Origin: JANXUC01 sp043749225
GTDB taxonomy: Bacteria; Acidobacteriota; Terriglobia; Terriglobales; Acidobacteriaceae
Assembly: GCA_043749225.1 (NCBI GenBank)
Contig: JAYVEP010000119.1
Span: 1 to 12,091, forward strand
Direction: 5' to 3'
Length of the DNA: 12,091 bases
The notes under the pieces were generated by a model. That model was not told the DNA's origin. It saw only the letters and a list, made by a program, of their open reading frames with translations, and did not search any database. Made by a program: the position numbers and the translations under genes. Positions 6,397 through 12,091 of the stretch are shown one piece after another (positions within the stretch are counted from its first letter, which is position 1; each line of letters begins with the position of its first letter).

Positions 6397-7566
6397 CTAG
6401 CGCAGTGCCGACGAAACCGCAAGCGCTTTATCCAGCGCGGAGACCCCTCCGCGCTGGGCTTCTAGTTCTTTCAGGAAATCTTCCTGCGATAGCTGGTCGC
6501 GACGCACAAATAGCGCCAGCAAGGAATCCGCTTCAATCTTCGCCGCATCAGTATTGGGCCGGGTATCGAGATCCATTTGCTCGGGCTCAATCAGAATTTG
6601 CGGCGTACGGCAGGAGCCAGATCGCAGCGCATCCAGGAAGGCAGCGACTTTCGCGCTTTCGTCGGGAGTCTCCTGCACAAACTCAACCCCCATGCCGGTT
6701 TCCGGATGCACAACTCGGACAATACCTTCGGCGCGGATGTCCATCAAGCCAACGCGCATCACTAGAGCAACGCGCGCGTGCAGCGGAAACGGGGTACTCA
6801 TCTTCAAGTAGCAGGCATGCAGACTCAGGTCGGTGAGCTCGCCCGGAACCGGAGCGTCCTGTTCTTCCAAAGGTTCCCCGCTGGCAGCGTCAATCCATAC
6901 CTTGAGCTGATGGCGTGCTTCGGGAGATATCTTTGTGAAGCGAATGCCGGTCAGCCCTTGCGGATTCCGCCACGCTACTTCGCCCGTCGCCTCAATCCGA
7001 TCAATGGACTGCGGCAGGAAGAATGAAACTTGCAGAGTGCCGCTAATTTGGGCGGCCTTCCGAGTTTGTAACGCCAGACCGCCTTCTCCAAGATCGGAGC
7101 TGGTACATTCCATTTCGGATTTGCTGGGAACGCGACACACCACGGGAAATTCAATCGGCATCCGCGTATTGCGACGCCGCTCACGCTTCATGAGCGTTCG
7201 CACAGCGCGGAAGCTCGACTTGGTTCGCTCCACCGAAGAAGTTTTATGCAAAACAAAGTGCGCGCCCTGCGCAAAAGCGCTGCCAGCCGCCATTTCTGGG
7301 TCCACCAAGGCCACGACCACGGCACGTTTGTTGACGGGAGAAAGTTGAACTCCCCGCAGAATCTGGTCCGCTACGCTGTAGTCCCGGAAGTCCACGATCA
7401 CAGCTTCGTAGCGGCAGCGAGTCAGCTTCTGTACGGCGGCTTCACCATCCGTGCACGACTCAACCTGCACGTCCAGGTCGCTGAGCACGCGTCGAACTAC
7501 GCGCTGCAACTTTTCTTCCGTACTCATCAACAATGCTTTTAGTGCATTCGGTGAACTCAACGTCAT
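6397..7566 (-). CDS. Degenerate receiver domain fused to two PilZ domains
   Basis: This 389-aa cytosolic protein probably senses cyclic di-GMP. Residues about 8-125 have a response-regulator receiver pattern: beta-1 LKALLMSTEE, EAVIVDFRDYS with D59 at the phosphoacceptor position, and VLHKTSS with the conserved K108. The acidic pair normally after beta-1 is replaced by STEE, so phosphorylation is doubtful. The first PilZ domain (about 129-225) has RRRNTR (R131...R135) and SDLGEGGL (D158, G160, G163), close to the RxxxR and D/NxSxxG cyclic di-GMP motifs, and ends in TGIRFTKI. A second, weaker PilZ-like domain (about 240-315) has TDLSLHACYL and GMGVEFV, without an RxxxR. The start is uncertain: ATG at 7566 has GAGGA too close, and TTG two codons later has it at ideal spacing; M14 would delete beta-1. 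Confidence 0.82.
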   Translation of the reverse strand: MTLSSPNALKALLMSTEEKLQRVVRRVLSDLDVQVESCTDGEAAVQKLTRCRYEAVIVDFRDYSVADQILRGVQLSPVNKRAVVVALVDPEMAAGSAFAQGAHFVLHKTSSVERTKSSFRAVRTLMKRERRRNTRMPIEFPVVCRVPSKSEMECTSSDLGEGGLALQTRKAAQISGTLQVSFFLPQSIDRIEATGEVAWRNPQGLTGIRFTKISPEARHQLKVWIDAASGEPLEEQDAPVPGELTDLSLHACYLKMSTPFPLHARVALVMRVGLMDIRAEGIVRVVHPETGMGVEFVQETPDESAKVAAFLDALRSGSCRTPQILIEPEQMDLDTRPNTDAAKIEADSLLALFVRRDQLSQEDFLKELEAQRGGVSALDKALAVSSALR

Positions 7567-7665
7567 TCCTCAAGGTGCGTGTCTGAAAATCTCGATGGGT
7601 TCTCTCCTATGGGATCCCCCACTTCCTGTCGCCTCTTGCTTATGCTGGAGGTTTTCTCAAATTTG

Positions 7666-7830
7666 TCATCCTGCGAATGAGCCCAAAGACGGGGCCGACG
7701 GCTCATTTTCCTCGAGCAAGTGCTTCACGGCACCCAGCTCTTTGATCGCCCCTTGCAACGCCTCAATCTGCCGCTCAAGTTGCGCCTGCTGGGCCTGTTT
7801 TTTTCGTATCACTTCCGAGATGTCTCGCAC
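7666..7830 (-). CDS. Small coiled-coil protein, 54 aa, GTG start
   Basis: A GTG at 7830 preceded by GGGAGG (5 nt spacing) opens a 54-codon frame that starts VRDISEVIRKKQAQQAQ. It continues LERQIEALQGAIKELGAVKHLLEEN and ends at TGA (7666-7668). Residues about 5-41 are a strong amphipathic coiled-coil pattern with Leu/Ile/Val at heptad positions and many Gln/Glu/Lys; the tail is Ser/Pro/Gly-rich. It has no signal peptide or membrane segment. It lies 99 nt upstream of the receiver/PilZ gene on the same strand, so the two may be cotranscribed. I recognise no family and assign no function; a structural or partner-binding role is only a guess. Confidence 0.7.
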   Translation of the reverse strand: MRDISEVIRKKQAQQAQLERQIEALQGAIKELGAVKHLLEENEPSAPSLGSFAG

Positions 7831-7859
7831 GAGTACCTCCCGCTTTCGAATCTACGGTT

Positions 7860-7885
7860 CCTATCGGCTCGAATCAACCGATAGG
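7860..7885. repeat. Inverted repeat upstream of the small coiled-coil gene
   Basis: The 8-bp arms CCTATCGG and CCGATAGG flank a 10-nt spacer, 30-55 nt upstream of the GTG start on minus. There is no T-tract, so an operator or a 5' leader hairpin is more likely than a terminator. Confidence 0.5.
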
Positions 7886-8016
7886 CCACACCAAGTGGTT
7901 ACATCGGTAAGCAAAGCCGCACTTCGTCTAAGGCCAACCGCGCCAACAGGCGCGACTCGACCCGCTTCAACACCTGCAATTTCCTCATACATAGGGTTGA
8001 AGTGTGGTAATCTATT

Positions 8017-8022
8017 GATAAT
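8017..8022 (+). promoter_or_regulatory. Possible -10 element for the 75-aa gene
   Basis: GATAAT matches the -10 consensus at five of six positions. The nearest -35-like hexamer, TTGAAG (7997-8002), is only 14 nt away, which is too short, so the assignment is weak. If used, the transcript would carry a leader of about 180 nt with the hairpin at 8039-8073. Confidence 0.25.
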
Positions 8023-8038
8023 GAAGTGGTTAGATAGA

Positions 8039-8073
8039 CTAGGCAAGGCCGGATGAAGCGGTGGGCCGCCTAG
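8039..8073 (+). promoter_or_regulatory. Stable hairpin in the presumed 5' leader of the 75-aa gene
   Basis: CTAGGC (8039-8044) pairs with GCCTAG (8068-8073). After an AA bulge, GGCC (8047-8050) pairs with GGCC (8064-8067), closing a 13-nt loop. No T-tract follows, so it is not an intrinsic terminator. It may be part of a leader element or a small RNA; no known riboswitch core was recognised. Confidence 0.4.
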
Positions 8074-8210
8074 AATGAGTCGGTAGTTTGGATTCCTGGG
8101 TTCAAATCGTAAGGCAGTCCCTGCATCGAATCGGGCTCCAGCGGAATCTACATGTAGCAACACTAGAGTTTGCAGCAACCATCCTTGGAAAGTGCGAGGC
8201 TTATTACTTC

Positions 8211-8438
8211 ATGGCAAAACGACGCGGAAATCCCAACTGGGGCAAACCAGAGCCTTTAGGACCGATTACTCCCACGATTACAGAGTTTGAGCAGGTGGTG
8301 AAGGAGTACAAGCTGGAGCCGGATCAATACCTGCGGTCCACCCGCCTGCGTGAATGGGCGCGCCGTAACAAGAATTCGAAGTACATCCCGGAACCATTGC
8401 TGGAAGCCTGGGGATTTGAAATTGAATCGACACTGTAA
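8211..8438 (+). CDS. Conserved small basic protein (MAKRRGNPNWGKPE type), unknown function
   Basis: The product has 75 aa. A basic, Pro/Gly-rich N-terminus (MAKRRGNPNWGKPEPLGP) precedes a region with TEFEQVVKEYKLEPDQY, LRSTRLREWARRNKNSKYIPE and PLLEAWGFEIESTL. The middle looks helical and positively charged, suggesting nucleic-acid or ribosome contact, but no defined domain is recognised. I recall close relatives in acidobacterial genomes. The ATG at 8211 is preferred to upstream in-frame codons because the earlier residues look non-coding; GAGG lies 11 nt before it, a little far. A strong terminator 37 nt after the stop shows that the gene is transcribed alone. Confidence 0.8.
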   Translation: MAKRRGNPNWGKPEPLGPITPTITEFEQVVKEYKLEPDQYLRSTRLREWARRNKNSKYIPEPLLEAWGFEIESTL

Positions 8439-8475
8439 GATCGCGCGGTAAGTTGTTAAGATAGAAAGACAATTT

Positions 8476-8509
8476 AGGGTCGCCTGGCTTGGCGACCCTT
8501 TCTTTTTCC
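8476..8509 (+). terminator. Rho-independent terminator after the 75-aa gene
   Basis: A perfect 9-bp stem, AGGGTCGCC (8476-8484) with GGCGACCCT (8491-8499) and a TGGCTT loop, is followed by TTCTTTTT (8500-8507). Confidence 0.9.
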
Positions 8510-8522
8510 GTTAGCAACCACA

Positions 8523-8537
8523 GGCTTGGGGCAAGCC
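8523..8537 (+). promoter_or_regulatory. Small hairpin just before the DUF4126 ribosome site
   Basis: GGCTTG (8523-8528) and CAAGCC (8532-8537) form a 6-bp stem with a GGG loop, 3 nt before the GGGAGG Shine-Dalgarno (8541-8546). It may affect translation, and only about 40 nt separate the previous terminator from the start, so the gene's promoter is unclear. Confidence 0.3.
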
Positions 8538-8550
8538 ATTGGGAGGCGCA

Positions 8551-9249
8551 ATGGTTCTGAAGGGTATGGTTCTCCACAAGGTAAGTCTTTTTGCAGCAAT
8601 GATGCTGTTTCCAATGTTGTCCGGCGTGAGCATGCCGACGCAGGAGATTGTGGCGTTACTGACTGCGACCAGCTTCGCGGCTGGCCTCAACGTTTATGCA
8701 ACCGTGGGGACGCTGGGCATCCTGGGGCACTACAATGTGCTGGCACTGCCGCCAGGCCTGCACATGCTCACCGATTGGTGGGTAATAGGAGTAGCTGCGG
8801 CCATGTTTGTGGTGGAGTTCTTCGCCGACAAGATTCCCGCCTTCGATCTGGTCTGGAATGCAATGCACACGTTTGTGCGCATCCCAGTAGCAGGGTTGCT
8901 GGCCTACAAAGCGACCGCGCAGCTTTCACCGCAAGAGCAGATGATCGCGACCGTAGCTGGCGGATTGATTGCTCTGGCGGCGCATGGCGGCAAGACAGCG
9001 GCGCGCGCGGCGGTAACGCCCTCGCCGGAACCGTTCTCCAATGCCGCACTCAGCCTGACGGAAGATGCAACTGCGATTGGCCTCACCTGGCTTGCGACCA
9101 AGCATCCTTACGCCGCGGCTGGAATTGTGCTGGTGGGATTGGTATTCGTGGTTTTCATTGTCCGATTTGTCGTACGCTCGCTGAAATCGCTTTTTGGCGG
9201 CGCCGAGCGTCAAATCGAACACGACATACAGCAAGCCCGAGCCGCTTGA
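8551..9249 (+). CDS. DUF4126 family integral membrane protein
   Basis: The 232-aa protein has several hydrophobic segments, at about 10-28, 33-57, 75-95, 108-122, 131-147 and 188-210. The DUF4126 core is TSFAAGLNVYATVGTLGILGHY (40-61), then a Trp-rich turn TDWWVIG (74-80). It continues with VEFFADKIPAFDLVWNAMHTFVRIPVAGLL (88-117) and a GGxxALAAHGGKTAARA loop (137-153) that is basic and Gly-rich. The C-terminus is charged and cytoplasmic in appearance (SLKSLFGGAERQIEHDIQQARAA). No enzymatic or transport role has been established for the family as far as I know. GGGAGG 4 nt before the ATG at 8551 supports that start over an in-frame TTG at 8539. The overlapping 243-codon frame is a shadow. Confidence 0.85.
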   Translation: MVLKGMVLHKVSLFAAMMLFPMLSGVSMPTQEIVALLTATSFAAGLNVYATVGTLGILGHYNVLALPPGLHMLTDWWVIGVAAAMFVVEFFADKIPAFDLVWNAMHTFVRIPVAGLLAYKATAQLSPQEQMIATVAGGLIALAAHGGKTAARAAVTPSPEPFSNAALSLTEDATAIGLTWLATKHPYAAAGIVLVGLVFVVFIVRFVVRSLKSLFGGAERQIEHDIQQARAA

Positions 9250-9263
9250 ACCTCTAGGAGCGA

Positions 9264-9843
9264 GTAAAAAAGTTGCTCAAGTATTCGAGCTGCGCGGCCT
9301 CTCGGCCATTCTTAGCGAGTCTGATTTTGTGGACGGCAGTCTGCGCGAATTCTTGTGGAGGCGGAAGTTCGGATGGCATCGGACCTCCACCACCACCTCC
9401 TCCTGCCAAGTGGATCGCGACAACATGGGACACTACAACGCCGTAGACAAAGCCAGATCGTTCAGTTTCTGGATCACGCCGTGGGAAGCATGTTCAGTTC
9501 TCCGGCCTACTGGAACGGAACTGTGTATTTGGCAGGGCAAGTCAACGGGTTGCAGTCATTTTCCATCAGTAACGGGTTGCTGACGCCGGCGTCGCAAGCC
9601 GAACCCACTTGTTGCATGCACGTGCCCTCGATTTCGGCCAACGGAACACGCGAGGGGATCGTGTGGATTGTGGATTTCAGTACGTTCGACGCGAGAGACC
9701 TGACACACAAGCTCTACACCAGCAAGCAAGCTGGCACGCGGGACTTGCTGGGAACGACGGCGCACTTTAACATACCGACGATCGCAAACGGGAAAGTTTA
9801 TGTAGGAGCCGACCTCCAGTTGGCCGTCTACAGCTTGCTGTAA
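9264..9843 (+). pseudogene. Decayed lipoprotein with PQQ-like beta-propeller C-terminus
   Basis: Three pieces in three frames look like one gene. Frame 1 (from about 9273, AGGAG at 9256-9260, in-frame stop 9444) encodes a lipoprotein signal ending FLASLILWTAVCANSCGGGSS with C28 (TGT at 9354), then a run of seven prolines. Frame 2 (about 9413-9448) encodes DRDNMGHYNAVD. Frame 3 (9451-9843) encodes SQIVQFLDHAVGSMFSSPAYWNGTVYLAGQ and ends HFNIPTIANGKVYVGADLQLAVYSLL. The order matches acidobacterial secreted proteins whose propeller repeats lie between the proline linker and DRDNMGHYN; those repeats are missing here, so a large internal deletion is inferred. Two extra bases (9449-9450) break the D-SQIVQ junction. 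There is no ATG or GTG at the expected start; TTG at 9273 is the only option. Confidence 0.72.
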
Positions 9844-9874
9844 GAAGCTTCGTCACTATCGGCGAACTAAGGTT

Positions 9875-9904
9875 TTGCCGGGTGGCGCTCTCTCCTCGTA
9901 TACT
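9875..9904 (+). promoter_or_regulatory. Sigma70-type promoter of tRNA-Val
   Basis: TTGCCG (9875-9880) and TATACT (9899-9904) are separated by 18 nt. Transcription would begin near 9911, about 60 nt before the mature tRNA. Confidence 0.55.
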
Positions 9905-9939
9905 CAAAGGAACGGTCGCAAACAGTTTCGCGCAGCCGT

Positions 9940-9959
9940 TGGCGTCAGCCTTGACGCTA
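9940..9959 (+). other. Hairpin in the pre-tRNA 5' leader
   Basis: TGGCGTCA (9940-9947) and TGACGCTA (9952-9959) pair over 8 bp, including one G-U, around a GCCT loop, 12 nt before the tRNA. It may guide 5' processing. Confidence 0.45.
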
Positions 9960-9971
9960 TCGGATCGAGAT

Positions 9972-10048
<77 letters not shown>

Positions 10049-10201
10049 TTCTTCCTGGCCGTACGCCACCCTCACATTCCTTCCACGCTGCGGATTGTAA
10101 CTCACGTTTCACACAAGATTCATCTTCCGTTAACCTGCGCCGGAACCCGCGTCCCATAAGCTTTTGAAGCACCTCGTACGATTTCCCCAAGGAGAACCAC
10201 T

Positions 10202-11770
10202 GTGACAACTTACCGCTCTCTCTCGGTGCTGCTGCTGGCAGCGGCGATCGCTTGTGTCTCTACGCCAGATGCATCGGCGCAAAATCATGTACTCCTCATC
10301 AGCGTGGACGGTTTGCACGCTCTGGATGTTGCACGATATGTGCAAGCGAACCCGAAATCGGCTTTGGCTGAACTGTCACGCCACGGCATCACGTACTCCA
10401 ACGCACGCACGCCTTCCCTCTCGGATTCCTTCCCTGGCCTCCTCGCCTTGGTTACTGGCGGCTCGCCGGTGAGTCACGGATTGTTTTATGACGTCAGCTA
10501 CGACCGCACGATTTTCGATCCCACCAACACGACCTGTGCGGGCACTCCAGGCAACGCCATGGTTTTTGATGAGAGCATCGATCTCTATATCAACAGCGTT
10601 CCGCAGGATGTGATTGATCCGGCCCTGCTGCCTCGGCATAAGGATGCACACGGAAACTGCGTGCCATTTTTCCCGCATGACGCGCTGCGCACGAACACGA
10701 TCTTTGAAGTGGTCAAAAATTCGGGCGGACGCACCGCTTGGTCCGACAAGCATCCCGCTTACGATCTGGTAAACGGACCTTCCGGAAAAGGTGTGGACGA
10801 TCTCTACACTCCTGAAATCACGACGATCGCGTTGGATGCAACCCACAGCGTGGTCTGCACCGTCGAAAACGATCAGAAAAAAGTTCAGGCCATCCTGAAC
10901 GAAATCAACGGACTCTCGCACGATGGAAAGACTGCTCCTGGAACGCCTGCTATTTTCGGCATGAATTTTCAGGCCGTCAGCGTGGGAGAGAAACTGTCGA
11001 AGGATAACTTCGACAACAGCTGCGTGGACGACACCGACCCCACCATCAATCAGCAGCCCGGCGGCTACGTCGACGGAGCCGGCACGCCGGGAGCAGTCCT
11101 CGCGTACGGACTGCAGAAGGTGGATCAAGCACTGGCTGGCATGATTCAAGCGCTGAAGAACAAGGGAATCTACAACTCAACTTTGTTTGTGGTGAGTGCA
11201 AAGCATGGCCAGTCGCCGATCAATCCGCTGAAGGTCAACAAGCCCGGCCACTTTGCGGACCTGGTCGCGGCCCTGCCGGATGGCGGCACGAACCCCGCGG
11301 CCATCGCGATTGCCAATGCTTCTGCGTGCACCACCGGCGCCTGCGGCTTTGTGAATGACGACGACGTTGCTCTCATCTGGCTGCAGGACCAGACGCAGAA
11401 CCAGCTAGTCGCCGATTACCTCAACACCAACGCCAGCGCGTTGTTCATCGATGAAGTGATGGGCGGAACCGAGCTGACGCTGAAGTTCAACAATTCGACG
11501 AAGGACAGCCGGACACCAGATCTCATCGTGCAACCGCAGTACGGGACGATCTACACCACGTCGTCGAAGAAGAATGCTGAACACGGTGGCCTCAGCTACG
11601 GAGACACCAACGTGGGCTTGATCATCTCAAATCCGTCGATCAAGGCAAAGACACTCAAGACTCCTGTGGCAACCTCCCAGGTCGCTCCCACGATGCTGGA
11701 GTTTCTAGGAATTGATCCTCAGAAGCTGCAATCTGTTCGTATCGAGAAGACGGAATCGCTGCCGGAGTAA
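10202..11770 (+). CDS. Secreted alkaline-phosphatase-superfamily phosphodiesterase
   Basis: This 522-aa protein belongs to the type I phosphodiesterase/nucleotide pyrophosphatase-like branch of the alkaline phosphatase superfamily. A signal peptide ends near ASA-Q (residues 24-27). Metal-site motifs are LLISVDGLHALD with D36, and the nucleophile region TPSLSDSFPGLLALVTGGSP, in which S76 takes the place of the usual Thr/Ser. Further motifs are SAKHGQSPI (332-340) and AEHGGLSYGD (459-468) with H335 and H461 as ligands. The Asp of the common SDHG motif is Lys here (K334). That may define a subfamily or mean one metal is lost. The GTG at 10202 is chosen because AAGGAG lies 7 nt upstream. It follows the tRNA by 153 nt, a gap that shows nothing clear. 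The substrate is unknown. Confidence 0.85.
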   Translation: MTTYRSLSVLLLAAAIACVSTPDASAQNHVLLISVDGLHALDVARYVQANPKSALAELSRHGITYSNARTPSLSDSFPGLLALVTGGSPVSHGLFYDVSYDRTIFDPTNTTCAGTPGNAMVFDESIDLYINSVPQDVIDPALLPRHKDAHGNCVPFFPHDALRTNTIFEVVKNSGGRTAWSDKHPAYDLVNGPSGKGVDDLYTPEITTIALDATHSVVCTVENDQKKVQAILNEINGLSHDGKTAPGTPAIFGMNFQAVSVGEKLSKDNFDNSCVDDTDPTINQQPGGYVDGAGTPGAVLAYGLQKVDQALAGMIQALKNKGIYNSTLFVVSAKHGQSPINPLKVNKPGHFADLVAALPDGGTNPAAIAIANASACTTGACGFVNDDDVALIWLQDQTQNQLVADYLNTNASALFIDEVMGGTELTLKFNNSTKDSRTPDLIVQPQYGTIYTTSSKKNAEHGGLSYGDTNVGLIISNPSIKAKTLKTPVATSQVAPTMLEFLGIDPQKLQSVRIEKTESLPE

Positions 11771-11783
11771 TGCAACTTGTTCC

Positions 11784-11816
11784 AAAAAAGGCCGCCTGCT
11801 TGCAGGCGGCCTTTTT
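11784..11816. terminator. Bidirectional terminator
   Basis: A 9-bp stem GGCCGCCTG (11790-11798) with CAGGCGGCC (11803-11811) and a CTTG loop is flanked by A6 (11784-11789) and T5 (11812-11816), so it works on both strands between convergent genes. Confidence 0.9.
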
Positions 11817-11834
11817 GCGCTAAACAGGGCTGAA

Positions 11835-12091
11835 CTACTTGAACGCGATCAGACCGAAAGTTCCGGCCAAATTCCTCTTGGGTCCTGCAGCAAAGAACAG
11901 CTGATCGGTGCGACCATTGTTCTTCGTTCCACCTCCGAACGCAATTCCCCAGAGCTGGTCGATCAAAATCACTTTACCGGCGGTGTCCTTTACAGTGCCC
12001 ACGTACTGGCCGGTGGCAAGATTAAAGCCGTTGATGGTTCCGTTGTTCGTGTTATTGGAAACCAGCAGCGTGTTGCTCAGCGGGCCAAAAT
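11835..12091 (-). CDS. TIGR03118-like extracellular protein, C-terminal part only
   Basis: The frame is open from the window edge to the TAG at 11835-11837 and gives the last 84 residues or so. It reads SNTLLVSNNTNNGTINGFNL, then ATGQYVGTVKDTAGKVILIDQLWGIAFGGG, then DQLFFAAGPKRNLAGTFGLIAFK. This matches the C-terminal end pattern of the TIGR03118 family (LLVGNFGDGTINAFD, LWALAFG, LYFTAGP): extracellular, propeller-like proteins of unknown role. The N-terminus, and therefore any signal peptide or sorting domain, is outside the window. It converges with the phosphodiesterase across a shared terminator. Confidence 0.75.
   Translation of the reverse strand, partial: FGPLSNTLLVSNNTNNGTINGFNLATGQYVGTVKDTAGKVILIDQLWGIAFGGGTKNNGRTDQLFFAAGPKRNLAGTFGLIAFK

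Larger units (their letters stand above)
7831..8210. other. Gene-free divergent region with several inverted repeats
   Basis: I see no credible coding gene in these 380 bases. They contain a perfect 8-bp inverted repeat, CCTATCGG (7860-7867) and CCGATAGG (7878-7885), and a further ATCGGT copy near 7903 that can pair alternatively. A 9-nt direct repeat AAGTGGTTA occurs at 7893 and 8024, and a stable hairpin lies at 8039-8073. Both flanking genes read outward, so promoters for both are expected here. Confidence 0.6.

Noticed and set aside
8085..8125. TGGGTTCAAATC resembling a tRNA T-arm
   Set aside because: The 3' half of the T-stem does not pair and no acceptor or anticodon arm can be placed around it.
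7861..8178. 105-codon open frame on minus in the divergent region
   Set aside because: No ribosome site, no domain or composition pattern, and it covers inverted repeats and hairpins expected in regulatory DNA.
8526..9257. 243-codon frame overlapping the DUF4126 gene
   Set aside because: The DUF4126 frame has a Shine-Dalgarno site and membrane segments; the other frame is Cys/Arg-rich and patternless.
10376..11149. 257-codon open frame on minus
   Set aside because: It is antisense to the phosphodiesterase, which has a signal peptide and superfamily motifs.

Overview
The window looks like a chromosomal segment of an Acidobacteriota genome (Terriglobia-like; an inference from gene content). 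It has moderately high GC, a small basic MAKRRGNPNWGKPE protein, a TIGR03118-type protein, a decayed SCGGG-type lipoprotein with a PQQ-like propeller tail, and a REC-PilZ-PilZ protein. I recognise all of these by family resemblance only, since no search could be run. Most genes are housekeeping or conserved-hypothetical, and I see no phage or defence island.

Layout. Positions 1-623 (minus) hold the 5' part of an ISNCY/IS1202-type transposase gene, cut by the window edge and broken by a one-base frameshift; tandem terminal repeats lie at 641-680. On the plus strand follow an AMP-forming acyl-CoA synthetase (748-2520) and thiazole synthase ThiG (2578-3363). Both starts lack a Shine-Dalgarno site and have a -10-like hexamer 6-8 nt upstream, suggesting leaderless mRNAs. 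Convergent to these is a minus-strand pair, a phosphohexomutase (3823-5253) followed 3 nt later by an FtsB/DivIC-like septum protein (3370-3819). CutA (5344-5673) is divergent from the mutase and ends at a symmetric terminator shared with a secreted heptad-repeat protein (5723-6217, minus). Upstream of that protein, on the same strand, are a pseudo-receiver/double-PilZ protein (6397-7566) and a 54-codon GTG-start coiled-coil gene (7666-7830) that is too short for ordinary ORF lists.

A structured, gene-free divergent region (7831-8210) separates these from plus-strand genes: a 75-aa conserved small protein (8211-8438, with a strong terminator), a DUF4126 membrane protein (8551-9249), and a lipoprotein pseudogene (about 9264-9843) with a large internal loss and a frameshift. 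After them come tRNA-Val(TAC) (9972-10048) with a recognisable promoter and a secreted alkaline-phosphatase-superfamily phosphodiesterase (10202-11770). A bidirectional terminator (11784-11816) divides this last gene from the 3' end of a convergent TIGR03118-like gene (11835-12091, minus, partial).

The genes do not form one pathway. The items most worth a second look are the secreted HDRRD heptad protein, the unlisted 54-aa coiled-coil gene next to the degenerate receiver/double-PilZ protein, the structured leader before the 75-aa protein, the leaderless-type promoters, and the two decaying genes (transposase and lipoprotein). I did not find a convincing new multi-gene system.
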